A stretch of 51,840 nucleotides of DNA from Alteromonas sp. 1_MG-2023 (GTDB lineage: Bacteria > Pseudomonadota > Gammaproteobacteria > Enterobacterales > Alteromonadaceae), in contig NZ_JAUOQH010000024.1 in the NCBI RefSeq assembly GCF_030547075.1, positions 1 to 51,840 on the forward strand, written 5' to 3'. Positions within the stretch are counted from its first letter, which is position 1; each line of letters opens with the position of its first letter. The position numbers and the translations under genes were made by a program. The notes beneath the pieces are model-generated. The model was given only the letters and a program-made list of their open reading frames with translations. It was not told the origin of the DNA and ran no database searches. This document shows positions 11,092 through 22,874 of the stretch, in pieces.

Positions 11092-13734
11092 TTAATCCTT
11101 AGGCGCTGGCGGAGCTAATACTTCGCGGTTGCCGTTGTGACCCTGTGCACTTACGACGCCACTAGATTCCATTTGTTCCACTAATCGTGCTGCGCGATTG
11201 TAACCAATTCTGAATTTGCGTTGCACACTAGAGACACTTGCCCTTCTTGTTTCGGTAACAAAGGCTACGGCTTCATCGTAAAATGCATCAAATTCTTGAT
11301 CTTCACCTTCGGCTTGCTCACCTGGTAAAAGTACCTCGGCAGACGCTTCGCCATTTAATATCTCATCAATATATTTAGGTGCGCCTCTACGCTTCCAATC
11401 TGCCACAACAGCATGAACTTCGTGATCGTCCACAAATGCGCCGTGCACACGAGTTGGAACTGGACTGCCTGGTGGCAAGTACAACATGTCACCCATGCCT
11501 AGCAGTGCTTCAGCACCTTGTTGGTCTAAAATGGTACGTGAATCAATTTTACTAGAAACCTGAAATGCTATACGCGTTGGTATATTCGCTTTAATTAAGC
11601 CCGTAATAACATCTACCGAAGGACGCTGCGTGGCGAGTACCAAGTGAATACCTGCCGCACGGGCCTTTTGTGCAATACGAGCAATAAGCTCTTCCACTTT
11701 TTTCCCCACAATCATCATCATGTCGGCGAATTCATCTACTACAACCACAATAGCAGGCAGCTTTTCTAAATCAGGCGCATGAGGCTCCATGCTTTCTTCA
11801 CTCTTCCAAAGCGGGTCTTGAATAGGCGTGCCTGCGGCAATCGCGTCGGCCACCTTAGCGTTGTAGCCTTTTAGGTTTCTTACGCCTAGCGCGCTCATTA
11901 AGCGATAACGACGTTCCATTTCGCCCACACACCAACGAAGGGCGTTAGCCGCCTCTTTCATGTCGGTAACCACTTCGGCAAGCAAATGCGGAATACCTTC
12001 GTATACTGATAGCTCAAGCATTTTCGGGTCTATCATGATCATACGTACATCTTCTGGCGTGCTCTTATACAGCAAGCTTAAGATCATCACGTTAACCCCA
12101 ACCGACTTCCCTGAACCGGTAGTACCCGCCACTAATAAGTGAGGCATCTTAGCCAAATCTACTATCACAGGCTTACCGGAAATATCCGCACCTAATACCA
12201 TGGTAAGGGGTGAACTATTACGCTGAAAGGCATCACCACCAATCACTTCACTCAAGCGCACCATTTCACGCTTTTTGTTTGGCAACTCAAGGCCTATAAC
12301 AGATTTACCTGGTATCACTTCTACAACACGTACCGATATTGCCGACATAGCGCGGGCTAAATCTTTAGATAAGCCCGTAATTTTGCTCACTTTTACCCCT
12401 GGCGCTAAATCTAGCTCGAAACGGGTGATAACAGGCCCTGGATAAACACCCACTACGGTGGCTTCAATATTAAAATCAGCAAGTTTCTCTTCAACTAAAC
12501 GTGAAATACCCTCTATCTCTTCTTGAGTAAGTGGATTTTCGTGTTTATCTGCACGCTCTAGTAAGTCGAAAGAAGGCATAGCGGTGATAGGTTCGCTCCC
12601 CTCCCCTTCAATAGGCGTAATTGCTTTTGCCCCCATCGCGACAGGCGTAAATGGTTGATGTGCTGGCTTAGGTGCTGGTTGAGCGCGTTCTGTTTCAACC
12701 GGCGTAGCAGGTGATTGAACTTCAGCCGCTTTCGGTTCATCCAATGTATCTGTGTACGAAACATCAAAGGTAGGGTCAACCACTTCCCTGGTTTGCGCAT
12801 CATTAGGTGCTTTGATGTCTACCGCTTTTTCAGGCTTCGCCTCTTTCACCTTATTACGCACTGCTTCACGCATACCCGATAACGAAAAGCTCGACTTAGA
12901 TTTGCTATCGCTTTCAGTATTAACAGGCGCTTGGCTTTGAGTTTCGAAAGGTGGCTCGTCAACTTCATCAAATACATCATCTGGAATACCAAACGACGGC
13001 TCGCTTCGAGATACTTTTGGTTGATGTGAATAAACAGGTGTAGATGCTTCTACAGGCTCTGCACGCATACTGGTAATGTCTATTTCATCGTTATCTGCTT
13101 TAGCACCACGAGAAGGCAGCGCTAGCTTTGGCATATCTAGAGCTAATGCTTGTTGTGGTAAAGACACGCACTTGCGGCCGAACCACAACGTCATTTCACC
13201 AAGCCTATCCACAATACTTAACCAGCTGATTCCCGTTAATAAGGTAAAGCCGGTACAGAAGAAACACAGCAGCAATAATATAGTACCTGCGGTATTAAAA
13301 TAAGGAACAAGGGCGGAGCTGATAACATCGCCTATAAAGCCGCCGGCTGAAAAGTTATATATATCGTCGAAATTTATACTGGCAATTCCCGTGGCACCTA
13401 GCGCCATCAGTAACCCACCAATAATACGTAAACCAATAGTTAGATAATCGAACTCTTCCAATGCTTTAATGTGCTGGAATAAAAACCAACCTAAGAATGC
13501 TGCGCCAAATGGAAGTAGATAGGCTAAGAAGCCAAAGGAGAAAAGTAATAAATCGGCACTCCATGCGCCAGTAGAGCCTACCCAGTTATGTACGTCTAAT
13601 TGTAAGCCCGCTTGGCTCCAGCCAGGGTCGCCCGGATGAAAAGATACTAATGCCAGCAATAAGAAAAAGGCGAAGACACAGGCTATAATCATGCCGGCTT
13701 CCCAAATTCGCTGAATCCCTGTTAATTGCGTCAT
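11092..13734 (-). CDS. ftsK: DNA translocase FtsK
   Basis: FtsK anchors at the septum and pumps DNA towards dif to activate XerCD. The 880-residue protein has about four N-terminal membrane helices (residues 1-180), then a Pro/Ala/Glu-rich linker (about 210-390). The RecA-like motor carries Walker A GTTGSGKS and Walker [16 protein letters not shown]. The C-terminal gamma winged-helix domain ([19 protein letters not shown]) reads KOPS sequences. The linker is much shorter than in E. coli FtsK (1329 residues). It heads the run ftsK-lolA-rarA-crcB-serS. Confidence 0.97.
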   Translation of the reverse strand: MTQLTGIQRIWEAGMIIACVFAFFLLLALVSFHPGDPGWSQAGLQLDVHNWVGSTGAWSADLLLFSFGFLAYLLPFGAAFLGWFLFQHIKALEEFDYLTIGLRIIGGLLMALGATGIASINFDDIYNFSAGGFIGDVISSALVPYFNTAGTILLLLCFFCTGFTLLTGISWLSIVDRLGEMTLWFGRKCVSLPQQALALDMPKLALPSRGAKADNDEIDITSMRAEPVEASTPVYSHQPKVSRSEPSFGIPDDVFDEVDEPPFETQSQAPVNTESDSKSKSSFSLSGMREAVRNKVKEAKPEKAVDIKAPNDAQTREVVDPTFDVSYTDTLDEPKAAEVQSPATPVETERAQPAPKPAHQPFTPVAMGAKAITPIEGEGSEPITAMPSFDLLERADKHENPLTQEEIEGISRLVEEKLADFNIEATVVGVYPGPVITRFELDLAPGVKVSKITGLSKDLARAMSAISVRVVEVIPGKSVIGLELPNKKREMVRLSEVIGGDAFQRNSSPLTMVLGADISGKPVIVDLAKMPHLLVAGTTGSGKSVGVNVMILSLLYKSTPEDVRMIMIDPKMLELSVYEGIPHLLAEVVTDMKEAANALRWCVGEMERRYRLMSALGVRNLKGYNAKVADAIAAGTPIQDPLWKSEESMEPHAPDLEKLPAIVVVVDEFADMMMIVGKKVEELIARIAQKARAAGIHLVLATQRPSVDVITGLIKANIPTRIAFQVSSKIDSRTILDQQGAEALLGMGDMLYLPPGSPVPTRVHGAFVDDHEVHAVVADWKRRGAPKYIDEILNGEASAEVLLPGEQAEGEDQEFDAFYDEAVAFVTETRRASVSSVQRKFRIGYNRAARLVEQMESSGVVSAQGHNGNREVLAPPAPKD

Positions 13735-13984
13735 AACCCTAAATCACTTATTAAACTAAATTGATGTTTCGTTGTTGTGATAATTCTATCGATAAAGAAG
13801 AATACAAATGCAGTGCCAATATTATCGTAACGTTTTCAATAAGTACCGAAAAACTCATTTACTGAAAGATGGTATTCGGTTTTGCTTAGTTACTTCTATT
13901 ACAAGGTGTTTTATACACGCCTTAAATAACCACTGTATTTTTGCACAGCCTATCACAAATGCCCATAATTGAGCCATGCTTTCA

Positions 13985-14470
13985 TTACTTCAAATTAATC
14001 CGAAGTGATGTTGTACTTTTCACTTCTTCCATTACTACGTAGGTACGAGACTCACTTACCCCTGGCAATCGTAGTAAGGTATCGCCCAACAAACGACGAT
14101 AACTCGACATATCAGCAACCCGTGCTTTTAATAAGAAGTCGAAATCTCCTGAAACAAGATGACACTCTTGAATATCGTCATGAAGCCTAACGGCCGCAGA
14201 AAATTCTGCAAAGATATCTACCGATGTCTTAGTTAGTGTTATTTCAACAAAAACCAGCATGGCGGCGCCCAGTTTTTCTGGATCAACCACAGCATGGTAG
14301 CCTTTTATATAGCCTTGGCTCTCTAAACGCTTAACTCGCTCTAAACATGGACTTGGGCTCAAGCCCACGTCTTTAGCCAATTCCACGTTTGATATACGGC
14401 CGTTTTTTTGCAAGGAAATCAGTATATTCCTGTCTATTCGGTCAAGGTGTTTTGGGGTTTTTACTAGCAT
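13985..14470 (-). CDS. lrp: Leucine-responsive regulatory protein (Lrp/AsnC family)
   Basis: The 161-residue global regulator has an N-terminal helix-turn-helix (LDRIDRNILISLQKNGRISN, then LAKDVGLSPSPCLERVKRL) and a C-terminal RAM ligand-binding domain (ECHLVSGDFDFLLKARV). It resembles E. coli Lrp closely in these motifs and in length (164). An in-frame ATG at 14533 would add 21 residues. The start at 14470 is chosen because it matches the usual Lrp N-terminus, although no strong ribosome-binding site is seen. It is divergent from ald, a common Lrp target. Confidence 0.94.
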   Translation of the reverse strand: MLVKTPKHLDRIDRNILISLQKNGRISNVELAKDVGLSPSPCLERVKRLESQGYIKGYHAVVDPEKLGAAMLVFVEITLTKTSVDIFAEFSAAVRLHDDIQECHLVSGDFDFLLKARVADMSSYRRLLGDTLLRLPGVSESRTYVVMEEVKSTTSLRINLK

Positions 14471-14616
14471 ATTATATTCGGCTATATACGTGATAAACGT
14501 GATTATATGCTGCAACTGATATTTTTTCAGCACATAGTTCGCTTTTATCTACCGTATACTAATTCAAATAATAATCGGCAAGTGAGCCACTGGGCTAATC
14601 AAATAGAGGAAAAGTT

Positions 14617-15747
14617 ATGCTAATCGGTGTACCAAAAGAAATTAAGAACCATGAATATCGTGTTGGCTTAACGCCAGCGGCAGTGAAAGAGTTTACCAGT
14701 CATGGTCATTCAGTATTAGTTGAGACGCTAGCTGGAGATGCAATTGGTTTTACCGATGAAATGTACGTTGAAGCTGGTGCTTCAATTGCCACTACGGCTG
14801 AGCAAGTTTTTGCAGAAGCAGAAATGATTATCAAGGTAAAAGAGCCACAAACCAATGAATGTAAAATGCTTCGTAAAGGTCAAACCCTTTACACTTACCT
14901 TCATTTGGCCCCTGATCCTACACAAACAGAATTGCTCATTGCCTCTGGTGCAACCTGTATTGCTTATGAAACAGTAACTGACGACCGTGGTGGATTGCCT
15001 TTACTAGCGCCTATGAGTGAAGTTGCTGGGCGTATGTCAGTACAAGCCGGTGCACATTATCTTGAAAAAGCCCATGGCGGCAGCGGTACCCTATTGGGTG
15101 GCGTGCCTGGCGTAGCGCCGGGTAAAGTGCTTATTATTGGCGGCGGCGTTGTGGGTACCCAAGCCGCTAAGATGGCATTAGGCCTAGGTGCAGACGTGAC
15201 TATTTTAGACCGTTCACTTCCTCGCCTTCGTCAGTTAGATGATATTTTCAACGGCCAAGTTAAAACCGTTTATTCTACCGTTGATGCGATTGAACATTAT
15301 TCGTCGAAAGCTGATCTTGTTGTTGGCGCTGTACTTATTCCTGGCGCAGCAGCACCTAAGCTTTTAAACCGCGAACAGATTGCGGCTATGAAGCCAGGCT
15401 CTGTATTGGTTGATGTTGCTATCGACCAAGGTGGTTGTTTTGAAACCTCTAAAGCCACTACTCACCAAGACCCTGTATACATCATCGACGACGTAGTACA
15501 TTACTGTGTTGCTAATATGCCAGGTGGTGTTGCACGTACTTCAACAATGGCCCTTAACAATGCAACTCTACCATTTGGTTTAGCGTTGGCGAATAAAGGC
15601 CCGGCTAAAGCCATGCTTGAAGATAAGCACTTATTGAACGGTCTTAATGTTCATGAAGGTAAAGTAACGTACAAAGCTGTAGTTGACGCACTAGGTGAAA
15701 AGTTAGGTTTAACTTACACCCCTGCTGAAGAAGCGCTTAACGCATAG
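14617..15747 (+). CDS. ald: Alanine dehydrogenase
   Basis: This NAD-dependent enzyme interconverts L-alanine and pyruvate plus ammonium. The 376-residue protein begins [17 protein letters not shown], typical of Ald. It has the active-site region [12 protein letters not shown] with the catalytic histidine, and the Rossmann motif [18 protein letters not shown]. An AGAGGAAAA ribosome-binding site precedes the ATG. It is divergent from lrp with a 146-base gap, so regulation by Lrp is likely (inference), as documented for ald in other bacteria. Confidence 0.97.
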   Translation: MLIGVPKEIKNHEYRVGLTPAAVKEFTSHGHSVLVETLAGDAIGFTDEMYVEAGASIATTAEQVFAEAEMIIKVKEPQTNECKMLRKGQTLYTYLHLAPDPTQTELLIASGATCIAYETVTDDRGGLPLLAPMSEVAGRMSVQAGAHYLEKAHGGSGTLLGGVPGVAPGKVLIIGGGVVGTQAAKMALGLGADVTILDRSLPRLRQLDDIFNGQVKTVYSTVDAIEHYSSKADLVVGAVLIPGAAAPKLLNREQIAAMKPGSVLVDVAIDQGGCFETSKATTHQDPVYIIDDVVHYCVANMPGGVARTSTMALNNATLPFGLALANKGPAKAMLEDKHLLNGLNVHEGKVTYKAVVDALGEKLGLTYTPAEEALNA

Positions 15748-15794
15748 GTCGTTTTCCATATTGCTAGTGCTGCTGTTAATGGCACTAGCAAACA

Positions 15795-15850
15795 AAAACG
15801 CCCAGTCGTGAATGCATATTTTATGCTATTCACTTACTGGGCGTTTTTTT
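15795..15850 (+). terminator. Terminator after ald
   Basis: A long interrupted stem, AAAACGCCCAGT/ACTGGGCGTTTT, encloses a second stem GTGAAT/ATTCAC. It is followed by at least seven T. It lies 48 bases beyond the ald stop. Confidence 0.9.
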
Positions 15851-15995
15851 ATGTCTGGTATCTGGTATATAACGCTGTATGGCAGGGGTGGCCAATTCAA
15901 TGTTTTGAACCGGCTTCGCCTAATAGCAGGTGAAAAAGACGCATCAACTTAAGATATGATACACCCGCAATATCAGCTACAAGATGAAGAGCGTG

Positions 15996-16691
15996 TTAGC
16001 TAATAGACGCGTTTACCTGCTTTAACACTTCCATAGGTTCGCTAGCTTGGGTGATAGGTCGTCCCATCACTAAGTAGCTTACGCCACTGTCTATTGCTTC
16101 TGGCGGTGTCATTACACGCTTTTGATCGCCGGCATCACTGCCCTTAGGGCGAATGCCCGGAGTAATCAACAAAAAGTCTTCGCCAATTTCATTGCGTAGC
16201 ATTGCCGCTTCTTTAGCAGAACACACCACGCCATCTAAACCCGCTTGGGCAGTTAACGACGCTAAACGCAATACTTGTTGCTCTGGCGTCACGTTATTAA
16301 TCACGCCGCTTAGCTGCGATTGGTCCATGCTGGTTAGTACGGTTACCGCAATTAATTTGGTTTCAGGTCGGCTACTTTGTGCAATGCCTTCTTTGGCAGC
16401 CTGCATCATGGGAAGTCCACCGCTGGCATGTACGTTTACCATCCACACGCCTAGTTCAGCAGCAGCTTTGCATGCTTTACCTACCGTGTTTGGAATATCG
16501 TGAAATTTCAAATCGAGAAAAACGTCAAAGCCTTTTGCCACTAGAGATTTTACAAACTCAGGGCCAAACAGGGTGAACATTTCTTTCCCCACTTTTACTT
16601 TACACAGGCTGGGATCTAATTGGTCTACAAACGAAAGCGCTTGTTCTTGGTTGTCATAGTCGAGTGCAACAATAACGCGAGGTTCTTGCAT
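15996..16691 (-). CDS. pyrF: Orotidine 5'-phosphate decarboxylase
   Basis: PyrF converts OMP to UMP, the last step of de novo pyrimidine synthesis. The 231-residue TIM barrel has the catalytic [11 protein letters not shown] motif (Asp-Lys-Asp tetrad region), the early VALDYDN strand and [13 protein letters not shown] near the phosphate site. It is last in the lapA-lapB-pyrF run, the same order as in E. coli. Confidence 0.97.
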   Translation of the reverse strand: MQEPRVIVALDYDNQEQALSFVDQLDPSLCKVKVGKEMFTLFGPEFVKSLVAKGFDVFLDLKFHDIPNTVGKACKAAAELGVWMVNVHASGGLPMMQAAKEGIAQSSRPETKLIAVTVLTSMDQSQLSGVINNVTPEQQVLRLASLTAQAGLDGVVCSAKEAAMLRNEIGEDFLLITPGIRPKGSDAGDQKRVMTPPEAIDSGVSYLVMGRPITQASEPMEVLKQVNASIS

Positions 16692-16698
16692 GGTGAGG

Positions 16699-17868
16699 TT
16701 ATTCTCCGTCTAGCCCTTTTATCGGTTTTACTACGCCCCATTTTTTACATGAAGGGCACAGCCAGTAGAGTTTGCGCCCAGAAAATCCACAGCTATGGCA
16801 GCGGTATTTAGGACGTTGCAACATTTGCTTTTCTACTAGCTCTTTTAATATTCGTAAACTCTCTGCGGAGGTTTTATCGTCTAATTGGTCGATATATAAC
16901 CCCATCAAGGTTTTAAAGCCACGCATGGTTGGGCGTTTACGTAGTTGTTCTAATAGGTAATCTGCCGCTTGAATGGTGTCGCCTTTTTTAAGCAATACAT
17001 CAACCATGGCCAAATACGAGGTTGCGCATTCTTGCCAATGGGCTTCTAGGCTTTCGGCAAAGTTATCCCAATCGCCGGTTTCTTCCGCAATCTTTTCTAG
17101 GCTGGGTACGGCTTCACTAAACCAATTGATATCTCGTTCGGCCACTTGCACAAAATAAGCTCGTGCGTCGCTGTAGCGTTCTTGTTGCAGCGCTAGTTGC
17201 CCAAGCATCAACCAAGGTCTTACCGCATGCTCATCGGCGTTTACGGCCTTTTGCAGTAACGAAAGTGCAGATCCTTGATCGTCATCTTTCAATTTAGCTA
17301 CCGCATGCTCACAATAAAAATGGGCTAAACGTTCGCACACATCGTCGTTGTCACCATGGCATTCAACCATGCGCTCGGCAAGTTCAATGGCTCTGTCCCA
17401 CTCTTTTGTGGTTTGGTAAATACTAAATAGTTGTGTTTGCGCTACTAAATAATGCTTATCGCTATTCAATAACTGAAGGAATGCGTTCTCGGCACGTTCT
17501 AAAAAGCCTGCATGGGTATAATCGTGCCCAAGCTCTTTTAATGCACTTTCACGTTGCGTGGGCTGTAATTCTTCTCTGCTCACTAAGTTTTGATGAACTT
17601 TTATGGCTCTGTCTATTTCGCCGCGATGACGAAAGAAGCTACCCATCGCAATATGAGTTTCAACCGTGTCGCTGTTCACATTAATCATTTTAATTAACGT
17701 GTCGACCGCTTTATCGGGTTGATCGGAAAGGAGGAAATTTAAGCCTTTATAGTAATGCTTAGAAAGAATACTAGACTGTTTACGTTGTGCTTGGCGAACA
17801 CTGTTACGGCCCATTATCCATCCGTAACCTGCTGCAACAGGCAAAAGTAAAAACAGCAGTTCGAGCAT
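16699..17868 (-). CDS. lapB: Lipopolysaccharide assembly protein B (TPR plus rubredoxin-like domain)
   Basis: LapB (YciM) regulates LpxC proteolysis by FtsH and so tunes lipopolysaccharide synthesis at the inner membrane. The 389-residue protein has one N-terminal membrane helix ([19 protein letters not shown]) and tetratricopeptide repeats through most of its length. A C-terminal zinc ribbon ([20 protein letters not shown]) follows, all diagnostic. It follows lapA by one base and precedes pyrF by seven, so lapA-lapB-pyrF is an operon. Confidence 0.96.
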   Translation of the reverse strand: MLELLFLLLPVAAGYGWIMGRNSVRQAQRKQSSILSKHYYKGLNFLLSDQPDKAVDTLIKMINVNSDTVETHIAMGSFFRHRGEIDRAIKVHQNLVSREELQPTQRESALKELGHDYTHAGFLERAENAFLQLLNSDKHYLVAQTQLFSIYQTTKEWDRAIELAERMVECHGDNDDVCERLAHFYCEHAVAKLKDDDQGSALSLLQKAVNADEHAVRPWLMLGQLALQQERYSDARAYFVQVAERDINWFSEAVPSLEKIAEETGDWDNFAESLEAHWQECATSYLAMVDVLLKKGDTIQAADYLLEQLRKRPTMRGFKTLMGLYIDQLDDKTSAESLRILKELVEKQMLQRPKYRCHSCGFSGRKLYWLCPSCKKWGVVKPIKGLDGE

Positions 17869-17869
17869 A

Positions 17870-18133
17870 TTAGTGTTCTTTATTCAGGCTATTAATTTTT
17901 GAATTCGCCGACAAAAGCTGTACACGTAAACGCAACCAGCTTGCTGACATAATCAGTATTCCCACTAAAACACCTAATGACAGCGCAATAGCAATTAGGG
18001 TTGAAACCCGCATGTTAGCCTGAGCGATAAGATAGTTAACGGTAATATAGGCTTCGTTTTGGGTACCAATGACAAAAGCGAATGTCAGTAAAACCAAAAT
18101 GATGAGAATTGTGAGGAGCCCCTTCAAGACCAA
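17870..18133 (-). CDS. lapA: Lipopolysaccharide assembly protein A
   Basis: The 87-residue inner-membrane protein (DUF1049/YciS type) has two membrane helices (about residues 5-25 and 42-65) separated by NEAYITVNYLIAQANMRVS. It partners LapB in lipopolysaccharide assembly. The short spacing to lapB and the E. coli-like order support the call. Confidence 0.93.
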   Translation of the reverse strand: MVLKGLLTILIILVLLTFAFVIGTQNEAYITVNYLIAQANMRVSTLIAIALSLGVLVGILIMSASWLRLRVQLLSANSKINSLNKEH

Positions 18134-18222
18134 ATCCTTCTTATACGTAATTAATTAAGAATAGCAAAATGCGACAAGAGATAACACCAAAACCCAAGGT
18201 TTTAGTTGAGCTTACGTTAGCG

Positions 18223-20562
18223 TTACGCAGCACCTTCCCCTTCAGTTACAGGACGCTCTTGTTTTGCAATTAATTTGGCCATAACCAAGTCGTGATGCAA
18301 TGCAGACATATTAGTCACAAAAATGCAGTGTGTATAGCCAGCTTGCATAGTTTCTAACTTATCGTACATTGCCTTATCAAGTTTAGACAGCTGTGCTAAA
18401 CGTTTCTTAGTAAGCGGGGTTGTCGCGCCGTAGCAGCGAATTGCTGTTACATTGGTGGCACTAATTTGTACTTTTTCGTCTTCTAATTGCCCTTGAATTT
18501 GGCCGCGTAATTTTGAATAAAGAAAGTCTTTTTCTTTTATGTACACTAAGCGATTGTCGCTTTTACGTACACAGTGCACCACAAGACTGTTCTCAACATC
18601 CCCTTTGAACATGGTTTCAAGCATATCTGATTTTGGTTTAGCCACAGCTTTATCGGCAAAAAATCCGTGTAAGGGAATAATGTTCGCAGTGCGAGAAAAG
18701 GGATATAAATCGTCAGATGAATCGCTCTGATAAACGGTTTTGAGTCTATCGAGGATATGCCTATTCATCACACACAGTACGGCGAGTGATGGCATATGTC
18801 TTACTGCCAATTCCCAAATAAATCGATGGGTAGAACGTTGTATGCGAGCTATGTCTCTAATTTTGAAATACGCGGTATTCTCTTCAACCATGGCATCAAC
18901 GCTGCTTCCTGCTTTAGATTTTTTCACATCATCTAAACACAGGCGCACCACGCCAGATTTAGCATCATAGTGAACGACTTTATATTTTTCGTTTTTAATT
19001 TTAAGGTCTGGGACAGATACCCTCACCTCACTTTGCAGTTCAGTGCCTGGGGCCACCATTAACTTCATGCCACTTGCAGATAAGTCGGCAACACGTACGT
19101 CAATTGAAGACAGCAAACCGACTTTGATCATGGCGGGTTTATCTATGATGTAACGAGTTTCAGAGCGCCTATCAAGATCATCTTCCATCACAAAATCTAT
19201 TGACCAATTTTCAGCTGATGAACGAAGTGTTTTCGATAACGGCTTGAAATCACACTTTTCACTAAGAGTTAGATTAGTCAGATACATTGAGATGTCGCGG
19301 CAATACAGCACATGATTTATCGCTGCAAGATGCTCAAAATCTTTGCTTGGAATGTCGTGAATAGCAAAAGCCTTAACTTTATCATCACGGCTTACTTCTT
19401 CTAAACGACACTGTGTACATGTGAAATTACCGCTTTTTACCAACAAATATACAATGGCGTTCAGTTGACCTAACTTGACTAACTGGCGATGAGTGGCGGT
19501 AATGGTTATCTCACCGCTTTTAGTTTTAATGATGCCGTGGAATATAAACGCTTCATTGTACTTTTTTAATTCTTGCGTAAGGCTTTCAAAATGGGTTTTA
19601 TCTTGCAGGCTCGCAAGTAGCCTCTCAGAATCATTATTCTCAACGTTAGCTTTAGTAAATAATGCAATAACAGGCTTAAGCGACTTTTGATGAGGTGAAA
19701 GAAAAACAGGTAGCCATGGGCTATTTTCTAGAATGCGGTCTCGCTCAAGATCTTGCATGGCCCTTTCAATTTCTAAATCTCGTTGCAGGGGCTGTTTGTA
19801 AGAAATAGCTTTAATATAACGCTTTAAGTTGTTCAGCAGCGTAAGGTCAGTGTCTGAGGAAATCGTAAAAAACGACTCATACTTACCTAGGTGCTTGTTG
19901 TACTTAATGGAATCTAACTCGTAGGTCACTTCGGTTTGTTCTGTAGTGAGCCCCATTACCTCTGGAATAACGAAGGTGACTATGTCACCCGTAGACACAT
20001 TTGGCGGCCGTTTAGTTTCTACTGCAATACCTGTAAAGGAAAGCGAACTCACCGTACAATGCCTACCCTTTTCAAAATCCACAGACGACACAGTGAAGTT
20101 TGGTCTTACCGCAATATCATCACCAAAATCGATATCGGTAAACGACTGACTTTCAACATTGAAGGCTTCAACAATTTTCTTGAACTGATCACGCTTAATC
20201 TGGGTTTTATAAAAATCGGTGTTCATTACCGATTCAAACACACCTACCGTATAGCGCTCTTGATACAACGCCGTTTCACTTTGAAGAATTTTAGCGCCCA
20301 CTCTGTCTAAGCGCATTGGAATACCAAAGTGCTTAAACTTCATGACAGGGAATTGCGCGAAAGCAGAATTATCCGCAGATGCATCAGTCAAAGAAGTAAG
20401 TCGACCTACTTCCTCTTTAATGATCTTTCGGACATTGCTTGGGAGCCGTTTTGAAAATTTATTAATACCTTCCAACAAGCGGTTTTGTTGCTCGTATGGA
20501 ATTAAGGCACGAATAAGCGGCTGATATTGTTTTATTATTTGTTGTTCTTCGCCGGCCGACAT
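18223..20562 (-). CDS. Large PilZ-domain protein, probable cyclic-di-GMP effector
   Basis: The 779-residue cytosolic protein carries a canonical PilZ domain in its second half. The RxxxR element is in RRSETRY, and the D/NxSxxG element is in DLSASGMKL, some 35 residues later, the residues that bind cyclic di-GMP. An earlier region (about residue 175-210, with SSLSFTGIAVETKRPPNVST) looks like a second, degenerate PilZ fold without an obvious RxxxR. No membrane helix or output enzyme domain is seen. A GTG at 20577 is an alternative start; the ATG at 20562 gives the natural-looking N-terminus MSAGEEQQ. It lies between ihfB and lapA. Confidence 0.85.
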   Translation of the reverse strand: MSAGEEQQIIKQYQPLIRALIPYEQQNRLLEGINKFSKRLPSNVRKIIKEEVGRLTSLTDASADNSAFAQFPVMKFKHFGIPMRLDRVGAKILQSETALYQERYTVGVFESVMNTDFYKTQIKRDQFKKIVEAFNVESQSFTDIDFGDDIAVRPNFTVSSVDFEKGRHCTVSSLSFTGIAVETKRPPNVSTGDIVTFVIPEVMGLTTEQTEVTYELDSIKYNKHLGKYESFFTISSDTDLTLLNNLKRYIKAISYKQPLQRDLEIERAMQDLERDRILENSPWLPVFLSPHQKSLKPVIALFTKANVENNDSERLLASLQDKTHFESLTQELKKYNEAFIFHGIIKTKSGEITITATHRQLVKLGQLNAIVYLLVKSGNFTCTQCRLEEVSRDDKVKAFAIHDIPSKDFEHLAAINHVLYCRDISMYLTNLTLSEKCDFKPLSKTLRSSAENWSIDFVMEDDLDRRSETRYIIDKPAMIKVGLLSSIDVRVADLSASGMKLMVAPGTELQSEVRVSVPDLKIKNEKYKVVHYDAKSGVVRLCLDDVKKSKAGSSVDAMVEENTAYFKIRDIARIQRSTHRFIWELAVRHMPSLAVLCVMNRHILDRLKTVYQSDSSDDLYPFSRTANIIPLHGFFADKAVAKPKSDMLETMFKGDVENSLVVHCVRKSDNRLVYIKEKDFLYSKLRGQIQGQLEDEKVQISATNVTAIRCYGATTPLTKKRLAQLSKLDKAMYDKLETMQAGYTHCIFVTNMSALHHDLVMAKLIAKQERPVTEGEGAA

Positions 20563-20685
20563 TGGTACACCACGCACCGTATAGGGTTAACTACCACATC
20601 TCCCTATGCCAATGAAAATACATCGCCACATAAGAAGAAATTAAACTTAAGGATTAAATATACCAAATTTTTTTTCAATAGATAT

Positions 20686-20714
20686 AAAAAAACCGCAACA
20701 GGTGCGGTTTTTTT
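20686..20714 (-). terminator. Terminator after ihfB
   Basis: The stem AACCGCA/TGCGGTT has a short loop and seven A or T on each side. It lies five bases beyond the ihfB stop, so it acts on minus-strand transcription and may act in both directions. Confidence 0.9.
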
Positions 20715-20718
20715 GAAA

Positions 20719-21006
20719 TTAAGCTATGGAGGCGTCTACCCTTTCTCGAAGCTCTTTGCCAGGCTTAAAGTGAGGGACATATTTGCCATCTAACTCTACT
20801 GTTTCGCCAGTTTTCGGATTACGACCAACGCGAGGTGCGCGGTAATGTAATGAAAAGCTGCCGAAGCCTCGAATTTCAATCCTATCGCCTTTTTGAAGGG
20901 TCTGGGCCATCTGTTCGAGGAGTTCTTTAATCGCTAATTCTAGATCTTTCGCAGGAATTTGACGCGCTTGATCCGCGAGCCGTTCAATTAATTCAGACTT
21001 GGTCAT
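20719..21006 (-). CDS. ihfB: Integration host factor beta subunit
   Basis: The 95-residue DNA-bending protein has the IHF/HU fold: the N-terminal [13 protein letters not shown] helix, the [17 protein letters not shown] strand pair and the arm [13 protein letters not shown], whose proline intercalates in DNA. Length matches IhfB (94). It lies directly downstream of rpsA, the conserved arrangement, and is followed by a terminator. Confidence 0.97.
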   Translation of the reverse strand: MTKSELIERLADQARQIPAKDLELAIKELLEQMAQTLQKGDRIEIRGFGSFSLHYRAPRVGRNPKTGETVELDGKYVPHFKPGKELRERVDASIA

Positions 21007-21082
21007 ACAAACCTCGTTTCAATATTATCGTTAAACAGCTACAGCGAACAAGGGAGCATTAAACACTCCCACATATAGCTTA

Positions 21083-22753
21083 TTATTCGCCTTTAGCAGC
21101 TTTAAATGCTTCTGCCATTGCGCTAGCAAAACCAGCATCTTCTTGCTGATTAACCTTGTCGATTGCATCTTTCTCGTCAGCCTGATCTTTTGCTTTCACA
21201 GATAGGTTAACGGTGCGGTTTTTACGGTCTACGCCCATAAATTTCGCTTCGATGCTGTCGCCAACGTTAGCAGCTTCAGTTGCGTCTTCAATACGGTCAA
21301 CAGATAAATCTGCAACACGAATGTAGCCATCAACTTCTTCAGAAAGGTTAACTGTAACGCCTTTAGCGTCAACTTCAGTAACCGTACCTACAACGATAGC
21401 ACCTTTCTTGTTATCTGTCAGATACTTGTTGAAAGGGTCTTCTTCGATTTGCTTAACGCCAAGAGAGATACGCTCACGCTCAGGGTCAACTTGAAGAACA
21501 ACAGCTGAGATTTCGTCGCCTTTCTTATAGTCACGAACAGCGTCTTCACCAGACTTGTTCCAGCTAATGTCAGAAAGGTGAACTAGACCGTCGATGCCGC
21601 CGTCAAGGCCGATGAAGATACCGAAGTCAGTGATTGACTTGATCTTACCAGACACTTTGTCACCTTTTTCGTGTGACTTAGCGAAAGTTTCCCAAGGGTT
21701 GTCGATGCACTGTTTAAGGCCTAGAGAAATACGACGACGTTCTTCGTCGATTTCAAGAACCATAACGTCAACTGTGTCACCTAGGTTAACAACCTTAGAT
21801 GGGTGGATGTTCTTGTTAGTCCAATCCATTTCAGAAACGTGTACAAGACCTTCAACGCCGTCTTCGATTTCAACGAAGCAGCCATAATCGGTAAGATTCG
21901 TAACCTGACCAGAGATCTTAGTACCTTCTGGGTAGCGTGAAGCAATTTCTTGCCATGGATCGTTGCCCATTTGCTTCATGCCAAGAGAAACACGTTGCTT
22001 CTCTTTATCGAACTTAAGTACTTTAACGTTGATTTCGTCACCAACATTTACGATTTCACTTGGGTGCTTAACGCGCTTCCAAGCCATATCGGTAATATGT
22101 AGTAGACCGTCTACGCCACCAAGGTCAACGAATGCTCCGTAATCAGTAAGGTTCTTAACGATACCTTTGATTTCGTGGCCTTCTTCAAGGTTAGCAAGAA
22201 GCGATTCACGCTCAGCGCTACTTTCTGCTTCAATAACTGCGCGACGAGAAACAACAACGTTGTTACGCTTAGCATCAAGTTTGATAACTTTAAATTCTAA
22301 CTCTTTGCCTTCAAGGTGAGTTGTGTCACGTACTGGACGTACATCAACTAGTGAACCAGGAAGGAAAGCGCGCACTGTGTTAACTTCAACAGTGAAACCG
22401 CCTTTAACTTTACCGTTGATAACACCTTTAATGGTAACTTTATCATCGTAAGCTTTTTCCAGCTCAACCCACGCTTCGTGACGCTTAGCTTTTTCGCGAG
22501 AAAGAATAGTTTCACCGAAACCATCTTCTACCGCATCAAGTGCTACATCGACTTCATCACCAATAGCGATTTCAAGCTCGCCTTCAGCGTTTTTAAATTG
22601 GTCAACTGGGATAGCACTTTCTGATTTCAAGCCTGCATCAACAAGAACGATGTCTTTATCGATAGAAACTACAGTACCTTTTACAATTGAACCTGGACGT
22701 GTTTCTAGTTCTTGTAAGCTTTCTTCAAAAAGTTGTGCAAAATTTTCAGTCAT
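21083..22753 (-). CDS. rpsA: 30S ribosomal protein S1
   Basis: S1 binds mRNA leaders and delivers them to the 30S subunit. The 556-residue protein contains six S1/OB repeats. The repeats with [40 protein letters not shown] and [20 protein letters not shown] are clearly seen. Length equals E. coli S1 (557). A frame open further upstream would add 13 residues; the ATG at 22753 gives the standard N-terminus [13 protein letters not shown]. The 121-base leader before it is where S1 autoregulation acts in E. coli. Confidence 0.98.
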   Translation of the reverse strand: MTENFAQLFEESLQELETRPGSIVKGTVVSIDKDIVLVDAGLKSESAIPVDQFKNAEGELEIAIGDEVDVALDAVEDGFGETILSREKAKRHEAWVELEKAYDDKVTIKGVINGKVKGGFTVEVNTVRAFLPGSLVDVRPVRDTTHLEGKELEFKVIKLDAKRNNVVVSRRAVIEAESSAERESLLANLEEGHEIKGIVKNLTDYGAFVDLGGVDGLLHITDMAWKRVKHPSEIVNVGDEINVKVLKFDKEKQRVSLGMKQMGNDPWQEIASRYPEGTKISGQVTNLTDYGCFVEIEDGVEGLVHVSEMDWTNKNIHPSKVVNLGDTVDVMVLEIDEERRRISLGLKQCIDNPWETFAKSHEKGDKVSGKIKSITDFGIFIGLDGGIDGLVHLSDISWNKSGEDAVRDYKKGDEISAVVLQVDPERERISLGVKQIEEDPFNKYLTDNKKGAIVVGTVTEVDAKGVTVNLSEEVDGYIRVADLSVDRIEDATEAANVGDSIEAKFMGVDRKNRTVNLSVKAKDQADEKDAIDKVNQQEDAGFASAMAEAFKAAKGE

Positions 22754-22874
22754 AAGGTTTAAATTAACTTTAAGTTGATATCCACGCTTCAAATCCGGAT
22801 AACGTGGGGTTATTAGTAAAAGCCGCCACTCCCTGTGGTAGCACTGCTTTGAATACCTTAAAAACTCACCTTAC

